From positions 130,307,302 to 130,371,301 of the forward strand of contig NC_039363.1 of the NCBI RefSeq assembly GCF_003573695.1: DNA of 64,000 nucleotides. Direction: 5' to 3'. Both the position numbers and the translations under genes were made by a program. This document shows, piece after piece, positions 37,736 through 49,449 of the stretch. The stretch comes from Papaver somniferum. Lineage: Eukaryota > Streptophyta > Magnoliopsida > Ranunculales > Papaveraceae. The notes beneath the pieces are model-generated. The model saw nothing but the letters and a program-made list of their open reading frames with translations. It had not been told where the DNA came from and did not search any database. How positions within the stretch are numbered: position 1 is the first letter of the stretch; the number at the start of each line of letters is the position of its first letter.

Positions 37736-40117
37736 TCATGTCATCTCTTGCTCTTTCAAAGCTGCATTTCTAGCATTCTCCCGATCTCGCTTGTAACACC
37801 AATACAATGGGGTGTAGAAAAGGGAACACAGAGCAAACGGAACAGACATCATTGATACAAGCCCTCTTGACAAAGCAAATGCCTCTTTTATGGAACCTGA
37901 TGTCAAACTCACAGCCTTTGGATCATAGCCGAATGCCTTCTCTGAGAGGATACCAACAATGGGGGCGGCGAATGAAGAGAATGAGCCTTCAAAGGCACGA
38001 TCAAATGCATAAATCATGGTCCTGTGCTTTGAAGGGACCACCTCAGCAAACATGGGGTTGTTTGCGCAAGTAGCACACCAGCTAATCGTGAGTCCCATAA
38101 AAAAGAGAGTGACAGCAAATATAGACCAACTACTTACTGACTGCGGAATAACCATAAGGAGGAACCATGAAAAGGGTACACCCATGAAAGCACTAAATTG
38201 TGCACACATTATGCGCCCCGAGTGTGGATAGACGCGTGACATCCTATCTGCTATTAGTCCGCCTAGGAGGGAGCCCATTGAACACCCGATGGCAAAGAGA
38301 CTGAGGAGAGCAGCTGTATTGTTATGATCAAAGCCTACATGAATGTATGTCAGATGTGAGTCATTAATCAGAACAGATTTCATGTCCTAAAAAACTGTTT
38401 AAAAATATGCAAGAAATTATAACTTGTACAGCTTTTTCCCACAACGGAACATATATAATACAATATGGATCATTTCTTACCAATCAATTGAAACCACATA
38501 GTGAAGAACACCATGGCTGTCCAGGGAAGTGTACCAACAATTCCTTGCAGTACAATAAACTGGAAAGTTTGCAATTTCGTCACAGTTTTCATGGCTCTCC
38601 ATGACTCTGACCATACCGATGGTATACTAACATTCCCCTTCTCTACCAAGTTTTCTCTGCACCCAAGGAAGCTCTTAGTTGCAAGAAATCGGCGAAAGAA
38701 AGAATCATATCAATGTCATACTTGAGATGGAAAACTAAAAATAAATACTTAAGGAAAAAGTATCAGATTCGCGAATGCAGATAGCAACTCTTACCTTTCA
38801 GAGCTCTCAGTCATTTCATGAGAAATATGTTTATGTTGTTTCCTTGGGTCAATAACAAACATATAGACGAGCAAAGCAATTACTGAACTCGATAATGCCA
38901 TCATAATAAATGCACATCGCCACCCAGGAACTCCCCAGAATTCCTGACCAGCCATAATTGTTGCCATAGCACTGCCACCTATTCCACCCACAGAACCAAC
39001 AAGGCTTAGCATACCAAACCCTGTGCCTCGAACACCATCGGCATAACTATCAGCAATGAATGACTGAAGTGCGGGTATCACAATAGCTAAACCAACACCA
39101 TTCACAGCTCTCCAAAATGCAACCTGTGAAAATTGATAACTTACACCCACTCCGGCCGTCGATATGGCCCAGCACAAAGTGCCCATAGCAAGAACAGTGG
39201 GTCTGTCATAACGGAGAACTAAAATTCCAGCTACTGGTGATGAAAGTGACTGCACAAATCTTAGTATGAACGTAAGATATCCCAAATCAGTGGGCCCAGC
39301 ATTGAAAGTTTCACTGACTTCTTTGTAGACAGAAGGTAGGAGATTCTCATCAGCACGCTCCATAATAGCAGCCATGTTGATGAGAATGAGTGACAGTGAA
39401 ATCCCAAAGACAGTCCTTGTTCTGTAAGATGAGACATACGCAAGAGAAGGATATGAAATTCCAATTTCAATGCGTATAATCAGACAGTCAAAAGCATTGT
39501 TCACCGGCCTTCACATGTTCAGGATGCACAATTAGTAACTGTGACTGATAATACATCTTTTTAATTGAACATTAAAGTCTAAAGACCTGCTATTTCCGAC
39601 TTATAAAAGCCACAACCTATACGCTGGTATGTACCATATATAGTCGACATTAATTCGATAATATTCCATCCAAGTATCCAACAAACCTATGGGTGAGGTT
39701 TCTGCAGTGTCTTTACACAAGAACAAGTCTGCTGAATCTGGGCAGCAGCAACTGGCATAACTCATAAGAGCCTATGTCTATGTGCATTCATTTTCTCTAT
39801 TCACCACAGATATTCTAAACCAGTAGTTACATTTAAGGCCAACAATCTTCTAATTAATTACGTCTCTGCAGCCATATGAAACAGGTTATACCCAAATCCA
39901 TACTGTATATTTACAAACATAATTCTATCAGAACTAACAGTCAAAAGCAGAACACACAATCAGAATGAAATAGTGAAACTTAAGATGACTAAAAAAAACT
40001 CAACCATTTTCCATTCAAATAACATATAACACACTTACAAACAAAATCCAAACAATGAATTTGAAGACAAGAATTTACAAAAGCAAAAATGAATTAAAAT
40101 CATAAAACTTACTTCAT
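37736..40117 (-). CDS. MFS transporter, tandem copy B, intact
   Basis: Exons 40117-40113, 39421-38795, 38656-38481 and 38334-37736 give 468 residues without stops; exon lengths 2-4 equal those of copy A. It is a membrane transporter of the same MFS group (IMERADENLLPSVYKEV near residues 20-36; RYDRPTVLAMGTLCWAIS; GVPGWRCAFIMMAL; second-half GFDHNNTAALLSLFAIG and RTMIYAFDRAFEGSFSSFAAP). About 12 helices split into two six-helix halves, with the exon 2-3 region as the central loop. The C-terminus is hydrophilic (KRDRENARNAALKEQ). The first coding exon is 5 nt (ATGAA) followed by a 691-nt intron. Substrate and membrane are not predictable. This is the only undamaged member of the three. Confidence 0.93.
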
Positions 40118-40737
40118 CTTGTTTGGCTTTTTGATTAGATGAAAGTGATTATTATTAGTAGATCGATGAACTGAGCCAGATTGATGAGAGGAAGTTCTAG
40201 CTACTCCCATCAATCAGAAATATCGATCCCTCAGAAACTGAAAAACAGATCCAATCGCATCTATGGTAGATTGACGATAGTGATTCTTTCTTAATTGAAT
40301 CTGAAAATAAAAAAGGAGGACATATATGGAAATACGTAAGAAGAATATTCAATTAGTATTTTTAGAATAGAATTAAAATTATAGTTTAGGGGTTTACACA
40401 TTGGTCTTCCCGAATCTTAAAGCGATGATGAAAGCAAAGTGTTGTAATATTTTGATTTCATTATTTCAAATGTACCCGCCACGATCACGATAAACGTGGA
40501 GACAAATAATTTTTTGTGAGGTCAACGAACAAATCAGAACCGTTGATTGGTAGATAACGAGAAACGTGTCCCCATCTCCCACATACTGTATTTGTGAACA
40601 AAAAAACTGAAAATGTGTATCTGGTTTTTACTGTGTTTAGTTTGAACTATGAAGCCCCTACCTCTTCCCAGTTCTATCGCGTCTAGTTCAGTACAAGTGG
40701 GTGGATGGCCCCACTCCCCAGTTCTTGGACTTGTAAC
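40118..40737. promoter_or_regulatory. Upstream region of MFS copy B
   Basis: The 5' part is shared with copy A. The region ends at the hAT-type insertion at 40738, about 620 bp from the ATG. Confidence 0.5.
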
Positions 40738-41367
40738 CAAGGTTTGAAAAACATGTGTTTTTTCTAAAGAAAAACACCCGTTAAAATGGTCACACTCATA
40801 TACCGTGATCGTGAGGGTCCCTGAACCCCGTGCCTATATTATACCGATAAATAGGAAATAACGTCAGTTTTTTGGGACCGTTTTTCCATTTTCATACATG
40901 TTACCGTTTTTCTAAAATTGAATTTTACGTTTTTTCTATCTAAATAACATTTTAACGTAAGGTTTTTAGACCATTTTTTCCGTTTTCATGTCAGTTGTAA
41001 CCGTTTTTTAATTAAGATGAATATAAAAATATTTTCTTACAATTCTTTATGTTTTAAATTAAAGAAATATAATTAATAATTTAAAAATAAAAGAATAAAA
41101 TAATAATATATAGAAAACGTTATTAGACCCGTTATAACTGTTTTCACGCACGTTGTAACTGTTAGATATGAATTTCAAACCATAATTCTTTTTCATTTTC
41201 TATTTAACCGTTATAAAGCCCGTTATTTTAAAATAACATATAAAAAACGCGATTTTTCCCTACATGACGCGATTTTTGTCCAAAAAGTGCTCACGTCCGT
41301 CAAAACGCGTTATAACGGTCACCCCCAATAATCGTGTCCTGAGTCGTGACCTGTTTTTCAATCCTTG
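40738..41367. mobile_element. 630-bp hAT-type MITE with 8-bp target duplication
   Basis: Left end CAAGGTTTGAAAAACA and right end, inverted, CAAGGATTGAAAAACA match at 15 of 16 bases. CTTGTAAC flanks both sides exactly (40730-40737 and 41368-41375). Eight-base duplications with TIRs starting CA are typical of hAT elements. The interior is AT-rich, with repeated (A)CCGTTTTT and CGTTATAACG motifs and no transposase frame. Confidence 0.88.
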
Positions 41368-41375
41368 CTTGTAAC

Positions 41376-41840
41376 TGTTTGGATTCCTGAATTTTACTGG
41401 TTTGTAAATACGTGGTCCGTGCCCGTTGTCACATCCCTCAGTTACGACTTGCAAACTCTATGGCCATCAATTAAACCAAAAACTGTTTTGTAGACTAAGG
41501 AAAATCAATTAAACCAAATCATGTAGAAACTCGTCAAGACAGTGATATAAATAATTCTTGTGGAGACAACTTTTTTCACAAGCTCTTACTTCGTTTTGGA
41601 AAAAAGAAGAAGAAGAAAAAAAAAAAAAGTAAGTAAGTAATCCAATGTTTTTATACCCATGTCATCGTTTAATGTTTGCATACTAACGTGTAATTCATTT
41701 AATTGCAGCTGGAACGATTTTTAACTGCCTATGGAGAATTCGTAACGGGGAAAAGAAGTTCATTCACCACAAGGAATATGTGGTGTTGTAGCACCATGCT
41801 CGGTTGTTCATTAACGATATATTGATATGCGAGATTCAAA
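41376..41840. other. Spacer between MITE and LINE
   Basis: Contains a purine-rich microsatellite-like stretch (about 41600-41640). No gene was recognised. Confidence 0.4.
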
Positions 41841-41850
41841 AATTTGCATA
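41841..41850. repeat. LINE target-site duplication, left
   Basis: AATTTGCATA, repeated exactly at 44738-44747 on the other side of the LINE. Confidence 0.9.
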
Positions 41851-44737
41851 ATTTTTTTTTTTTACTCGATCAATATTAAATTTTATTACTCAAGAGAAAT
41901 CCAAAAAAAAATACAATCAGAACCTAAGAAACAAAACTGAAACTGCTAACAAAAACCAAGACCCTAGACATTTTGTAAGCCCATTCTTAGCTTATTTTGT
42001 AATACATTTTATTCGGTATTTCTAAATCCTTTATGAAATATGGTTTTGACCAAAATTGTTGGCTAGCACCTCTGCCCAATCCTGCTCCTCTTTTCGCCAG
42101 ATGACCAGCCGTGAAATTTATTTCTTTATCACAGTAAAAGAATCTTAACTTTAAAAAACCTCCACATACCCTACTCCATCTGGTTTGAATGAACCAGGGA
42201 AGATTACCAGTATTAAATGTACATACTGCGGCCAATGAATCAGAGTTAATTACCAAATCTTCAATTATGTTTTGAAAAGCCCATTTTGTAGCACTGATGA
42301 CACCTATAAGATCAGCAATTATCTTTGTTGCCACTCCTAGGCCTTTTGCTTATGCATATAAGCAACCTCCTCTGTTATTTCTGCACACAAAACCAAAGCC
42401 AGCATTTCCTGGATCACCTCTTGAAGTTCCATTGCAACAAATGAGAAGTTGATTCATATCAGGAAGAAAAGACTTCAGTTATGAGGTTCCTTGAATTTTA
42501 ATAGGCCTTCTCTACAAATCAAAATTCTTAAGAACTTGAAAGTCATAACTGCAGTCCCACATGACCCCCTTCATTCTACTTGCACATTCCTTTGTAAACT
42601 GCATAACTCTCTATTTGAATCTCTCCACATTTACTTTTTCTTCATCAAAAACAATTCTATTTCTCAAAAACCAAATTTCCATCATTGTCACTGAAGCTGT
42701 CAAAATCCATACTTCTTGAACTGCTTTACTTTTCTTACTTGCAAACTGCATCACATCCCTATATGAAGTTGGATTTAGAAATAAGAACATATTGCCAAGC
42801 CATTTCCATATTATTTGACTGAAATTACGATACTATAGTATGTGATCCAAGTTTTCACTTGATGTTCCACACAGATAACACTTGGAGGCTAAACTAAAAC
42901 CTTTTTCCTGCATTTTACTATCTGTAGCACATATTTGTCTAACCAATTTCCAAACATTGCTTGATGTAGTAGGATGTAAAACAGAATGCCATACATTTTT
43001 TTCCCAATCTACTTTTTCATAATGAGTTATGATACTTTCTACAGCAGAGCATACAGTGAATTCACCTTTCATATTTGCAGTACAAATTCTCTTATCTTCA
43101 CCCTGAGCTAGTACTGGTAATTCTTCCACTTCAAAGTACTCCAGCATTCTTTGAGGTATTAACCACTCTCCAACTGTAATCAAGTCTGAAACTTTCATTT
43201 CACTGTGTTGACTCATATACTCATCTTCAGGGAAAAGTTCACATAATGGTTTATCCTTAATCCATACATCCCTCCAAACTGATATATACTCTCCTGATCC
43301 AATCAACCATCTATAATTCTGTTTCACATCTTCCATAACCTATTTAAGACCAGGCAAAATAGATGATTTTTTGTAACCAGTACACAACTCCCCATTAGCT
43401 GTAAAATGCTTTGCTCTCATGAATCTGGACCATTCTGCTTCTGAGTTTAAAATCTTCCATAATAGTTTCATGAGTAAAGCTTTGTTTATGATCTTCAATC
43501 TTCTTAAACCTAGACCTCCTTCTTCTATTGGAGCACAAACATACTCCCATGTCATAGTAATCATCTTTCTAGTAGAAGGATCCTCAGTCCAAAGAAAATT
43601 CCTTATCATTTGTTCACAAGTTTTAATGACCCTGTCTGGTAGTTCATACACAAACATATTATATACCTGAATACTACACAGAATTGACTTTATTAGGACA
43701 ATCCTATCCTTGAATGCCAGCATCTTGCCAATCCAGCTTGACAGTCTACCTTGTAACATCTCCACTACACCCCACACATTTATATCCCTTATCACTCCTG
43801 GTTTCAACATCACACCAAGATATTTATCTAGGAAGATTGATAGAACCATCTGCAACTCAGTAGAAATCTGTTGTTTCCTAATTTCTGTAACACCCCCCAC
43901 AAACAGTTTACTCTTTGTTTGATTAATTACTTGTCCACATGAACATTGATACTCACTTAGTAACTTCATAACAGCATGAATAGTTCTCTTATGCCCATTA
44001 AAAAATAGGAAAACATCATCAGCAAATAGTATATGAGTTGGACTTACACCTCCTTTACTAACCATTGGTTTTATCTTCCCTTCTTGCACTTGCATACTCA
44101 AGCTTCTACTTACTACATCTTCAACAATAACAAAGAGAATAGGTGACAATGGATCACCTTGTCTCAACCCCCTACTAACAGGAAAAAACCCCACATGACC
44201 TCCATTAACCAGGACTGATACTCTTGCAGATTCAAATAAAATCATCAACCATCTAACATATTTTTCAGAAAACCTAAACTTTCTCATTACTTCCCATAAA
44301 AACTCCCAGCTTAGAGAGTCATAGGCTTGTTTTATATCCAATTTAAGTCCCACATTACCACCTCTTCTCTTTATATCCAATTCATTAATCATATCAGAGG
44401 CTAGAACAATTTGCTCTTGTATGCACCTTCATTTTATGAATGCCCCTTGTTGACTAGATACTACCTTCTCCATCATTCCATACATTCTTGAGGTTATTAT
44501 TTTTGTAAGGATTTTGAAGCTAAAATTGTTGAGCCCAATTGGTATGAACTGGTTTGGTTTCCTTGCATATTTCACTTTAGATAGAAGAAACAGAAAATTT
44601 GAGTTCATACCTCTGGGAATGAAACCTTTCCTCCAACAATATTGAATAGCTTGAACTATTCCTTCACCTATTATATCCAAGCAAATCTATAGAAAAAAAC
44701 AGGAAATCCATCTGGTCCCGGTGCACTATCATGCGCT
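41851..44737 (-). mobile_element. 5'-truncated L1-type LINE (2.9 kb) with 10-bp target duplication
   Basis: On the minus strand the insert begins inside the reverse transcriptase (HDSAPGPDGF at 44733) and ends in a 3' UTR (LINE-typical AATAAAATTTAATATTGATCG) and a poly(A) at about 41861-41851. Domains in order: RT with GLRQGDPLSP and the catalytic ILFADDVFLF near 44000-44050; a zf-RVT region with CYLCG..SENLDHIL; then RNase H (CNGTSRGDPGNAGFG to HLAKRGAGLG), stop at 41987. One frame can be read from end to end, interrupted by seven stop codons (44429, 43340, 42833, 42611, 42512, 42479, 42350) and no frameshift. ORF1 and the endonuclease are missing through 5' truncation. Dead on arrival and fairly young. 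Confidence 0.95.
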
Positions 44738-44747
44738 AATTTGCATA

Positions 44748-45807
44748 CTAAATTATCCTATGTAATGCGCTAATTTCCTAAACTATGCAATGAATGTTTT
44801 GTTTCTGAACGTATGTCATAATCAGGTTATGTAGACATTTATAAACTTTGTTTTATGTGTACATTAATAAGAACCGATTCTGAGTTTTCTTCGTCATTTT
44901 AAAAAAACTCTACCTAGAATCGGTCTACAATTGCACGAACATCAACCGGTTATGGGTTGAGTTTTTTCAAAAAAAATCAGGTTTTGACGATGAACTGACA
45001 GTAATTGACTTGATTATAATTAAGTAAAATAGTTAGATAAGGAGTTTTACTTCAAATATTTTCTTTTGTCTCGTGATAATAGTCCTCAATTAATATATTT
45101 TTAGACTCTTTTATTCTTATTTGATATGCCCAAAATTCTTCACGAAAAACCAATCATAATTATTGCGAGAAACTCAGGTCATGTTTTTACTCACACCTTA
45201 ATGTGGCAGATTTTCGGTCACGATTTTTTGTCGCCAAAAGACATAATTTGTGTGGCAACATATTTCTGGTCACGGTATAAATGTTGAATTAATGGAGTAG
45301 ATTTTAGGTCTTAGTGGCAGATTTGATTTCTGAAAAATTTCGTTTCTTTCCATTGTGCACTCCTTATATTAATGTTACATCGTATTTATGGGACTCGAGC
45401 AACGTTGGTCAGCTAAACTATTGGTGTGCCGGAGTAACGGGCTAGTACTATCTCTTGTTTACAGCTAAGAGAACTAGAAACAGTTCACATAGGCTAGAAA
45501 CTCCGGAAGCATTGATTTCTATGGAGTGTTTAAATTAACAGAGAATTGTAAATAGTTACCACAGTACTCACCGAACCTAACGAATCAACATTGTCTCTTC
45601 TAAGAATAATGTTAGCAGTTTCAATGAACCTGATAATTCACCGCAGCAAAACTCGCTCAGGCAGGCAACCGTAAGAATGTATTCAAGCTCCAAATTAATT
45701 CCTGAGACCACACATTAAAAAAGAAACACATTCGTTTGCTTCCAATCTGCAAGTTCGTTGGACAATTTCGCCATATATTTACAGAATTCAGGTAGTACAT
45801 GTTTTTG
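44748..45807. other. Spacer between LINE and MFS copy C
   Basis: No gene was recognised. Short inverted pieces such as AACCGATTCTGAG (about 44872) and AGAATCGGT (about 44926) occur, but no bounded element was found. Confidence 0.4.
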
Positions 45808-48311
45808 TTACAATGCAGCATTTCTAGCATTCGCACGGTCTCGCTTGTAGGTCCAATATAGTGGGGCGTAGAACAGACCACACAGAGCAAATGGAACACA
45901 CATCATGGAGACAAGCCCTCTCGACAAAGCAAATGCCTCTTTTGGAGACCCTGATGGCAGAATCACAGACTTCGGATCATAGCCAAAGATCTTCTCCGAG
46001 AGGATCCCAACAATGGGAGCGGCGAACGAAGAGAAGGAGCCTTCGAAGGCACGATCAAACGCGTAAATCATGGTCCTGTGCTTTAAAGGGACCACCTCAG
46101 CGAATATGGGGTTGTTTGCGCCAGTAGCACACCAGCTAAGCGTGAGTCCCATGAAAAAAAGAGTAACAGCAAATACAGACCAACTACTAACTGACTGCGG
46201 AATAACCATAAGGAGGAACCATGAAAAAGGAACGCCCATGAAAGCGCTAAACTGTGCAACCATGATACGCCCAGTATTTGGGTGTAATTGCGACAGCCCA
46301 TCTCCTATGAACCCACCTAGGAGGGATCCCATTGAAGTACCAATGGTGAAAAGACTGATGAGAGTAGCTGTGTTTTTGTGATCAAAGCCTGTAAGTTGTA
46401 TGTCAGATATGAGAACCACAGCAGATCAAATTTTGATATTCGCAGCAATAATAGATGTGCAGATTTAATGATATATTTCCTTGATAAATGTTTTCTCACC
46501 AATCAATTCAAACCACATAGTGAAAAACACAATGGCTGTCCAGGGTAGTGAACCAACAACTCCTTGCATTATAATAAACTGAAATGTTTGCACTTTTGTC
46601 ACAGTTTTCATGGCTCTCCATGACTCTGACCAAACTGATGGTACACTAGCATATCCCGCTGTTAACAGATGGCCCTGCACAAAACAACAGCTTCCGTAAA
46701 ATTCAGTGAAGGGTATGGATGTCTTTCATAAGAGTGATAATGATGGTAAATCTCTCTTTTACTTGAGGTTTCAGGAGAAGCATCTAAAAACATATTGCGT
46801 TCAAAGATGCAGATAACAACGCTTACCTCTCAGAGCCTTCAGCCGTTTCAAGTGTAAGATCCTTGTATAATTCTCTTGGGTCAATGCCAAACATAAAGAC
46901 AAAAAACCCAATAAGGGAACTAAATATTGCCATCATAACAAATGCACATCGCCACCCAGGTATTCCCCAAAACTCTTGACCGGCCATAATTGTTGCCACG
47001 ACTCCACCGCCTGTTCCACCCACAGCACCAACAAGGGCTAATATACCAAATCCAGTACCTCGAACACTATCCTCATAGCTATCAGCTATGAATGACTGAA
47101 GTGCAGGTATCACTATAGCTAAACCAAAACCATTGACAGCTCTCCACAATGCAACTTGCCAGAACCGATAACTTGCGCCTACTGCAGCCGTCGACAGAGC
47201 CCAACACAGTGTCCCCAAAGCGAGAATTGTTGGTCTATCATGGTGAAGAACTAAAACTCCGGCCAGTGGTGATGAAAGTGCCTGCACAAACTTTTGTATG
47301 AATGTAAGATATCCAAGGTCAGCTGGACCAACACTGAAAGCTTCACTGACTTCTTTGTAAACAGACGGTAAGAGATTCTCATCGGCCTTTTCCATAATAG
47401 CAGCCAAGTTAATGAGAATGAGAGAGAGAGAAACCCCAAAAATAGTCCTTGTTCTGTAAAAAGACAAGATATGATAGCACAATATTGGAATCCCATTTCA
47501 ATGCATCTTTACACACTAAGTAGTAACTATAAATTTTAAACACCGGCGATTAAGAACTATAGAATAATAGGTTCACCATTGGAGACCTGATTTCCTGAAC
47601 TCTTTGAAGAAACTTGATGTGTATAACTTACAAACTACCCATGAAAAAAATGAAGGGGGATTTTGAGAACATGATTTATTCAATTCGGGACATTTAATCA
47701 TATTCCTAATGGCCAGAATAGGTATGTGAAGGACTGTTTTTTATGTTGACGCATTCTATTCAGATGCTTCATACAAGTACTTAACAGAAAGAAATTAAGA
47801 AAATGGTCTAGACTAGAGATGGGGTATTTACCTTTGACATATTGGTTAACTGCAACATGCACTAACCTATGAAGCTAATTAGGAATATTCAGCTCAGTTT
47901 ACAACCATCCAGAAGTCATGGGATTAATTCCTGTCTTGGTACCATTATCATCATCGTATTCAACTCAATATAACAAGAATGAGACCAAAGAATCAGGCCT
48001 AACTAGGATGTTCATATCAGGGCAGTTCGCAAACCGTGATAGTGCAATGCTGTGAAAAGCCTAAAAGACCTACCTGGGTGCACCAGGCGCCTTAAACAAC
48101 ACTTTTCCCAGCAGTCCATATAATTTGAAAATTTACAATCTATATACATTACTATCACTAGTACAGTTGTAAAACAAAACAAGAAGGGTCACAAAGAAAA
48201 CCCCAAAACTACTCATTCTAACAAAAATACAGTTCCCAGAAAACCTAATCACTAAATTGAGAAATAAAACTGAAATTAGGAAATAACCAATAAATCTTAA
48301 ACTTACTTCAT
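45808..48311 (-). pseudogene. MFS transporter, tandem copy C, exon-3 deletion (possibly rescued by splicing)
   Basis: Exons correspond to copies A and B: 48311-48307 (ATGAA), 47453-46827 (627 nt), exon 3 ending at 46500, and 46388-45808. At the homologous acceptor (46674) exon 3 is 175 nt instead of 176, and the joined frame reaches TAA after four codons. An AG at 46647-46646 would give a 146-nt exon starting at 46645 and restore the frame with loss of 10 residues from the central loop; the product would then be about 454 residues. The last residues KEQEMT of the other copies are lost to an earlier TAA. Helices and signatures (IMEKADENLLPSVYKEV, GIPGWRCAFVMMAI, RTMIYAFDRAFEGS) are intact, and this is the most diverged copy. 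Coding status is undecided. Confidence 0.8.
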
Positions 48312-49449
48312 TGTATCCGGATTTCTGGTAGTCATAATATCACGAGAAGATTATCAATGAGTTCTAATTATCTTCCATTAATCTCTTAGAAGTGGAAACA
48401 GATGAGTCGTCTCTATCAGTCCATGGTAGATAAGATACATTGCTTCTTTCTTTGCCCAAGATATATTGTATCAACAACAGGGATATATATGGATGTAATC
48501 ATAAAACTTTCAATTTAATTTTTTTCCTATTTTAAAATTTTCGTTGACAAATTTACGAATTATTAAGTGTTAGTTGCTCTTTCCAAGTCCCTATGTCTCA
48601 AAGAAAGAAAAGAGATATTTTTATTGTTTGTTTTCATTTTTCTGTTCCCGCCATGTGTCATGACTCTTAAGAACATAAGGTGAAATGGGTCAAAGCCACA
48701 CCTTGAGTCCTCAACAACTCCTTGACATTTTAAGCAGTTAAACGGAAACGGTAACTCGGGTTTTCACAGATTTACTCGTAGTTTGTTAGCAGGCGTTAAG
48801 AGTGGTAAGACCAAGACGCACTTGTCTTGTCCTAGGGTATTGTCTTTGTCGTGTCAAGGACTCAAGGATTGGGTCCTAAGTGTAACAAGTGGTCCCAAAT
48901 AGAGCTGGGTTTGGATCTGTTGGAGAGTCTTGGACTGTATAAAACCATCTTTTTGGGAGTTTTTGCCAGAACCAGTTTTAAGGCAGGCATGATGTAGGCA
49001 ACAGGCGTACCTCAAAAGACGTACAAAAAAGACCGCAGAAATCAGCTTTTGTTTGTTATGACTTATGATCACAAAACTTGTCAAAAGAGAAAAAAATCAT
49101 GTTCGCCCAAGTATGGGACGACCTGCTATGGGTATTGTGATCGGTATGGCAATTGAGCAGTCTACAAAATTTCTCATGGTAGAAGATATTCAAGAAGGAC
49201 TGAAATGTGTTTATTTAGATACAAGAACACTGGCGAAATCCACAAGGAATCACGAGCTCGAATGAAATAAAGACTACGGGTCAAAGATACACAGGAGATA
49301 CGAAAAGCATGAAACCATACAGACCAAGTGAACACTATACTGGTTTCTGATCTACTTCATACATCTTTTACATTTTGTGTTCATCATCACTTGGGCCTGT
49401 ATGGTTTTCCATGGACAAAAGAAGCCGGAAAATAACAAAAATCTACATA
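48312..49449. other. MFS copy C promoter region and 3' flank of the glycosylase gene
   Basis: No further gene was recognised; the open frames at 48854-49084 and 49065-49265 have no family features. Confidence 0.45.

Noticed and set aside
49065..49265. Plus-strand ORF beginning MITKLVKREKN
   Set aside because: No homology recognised, poor coding character, lies in the 3' flank of the glycosylase gene.
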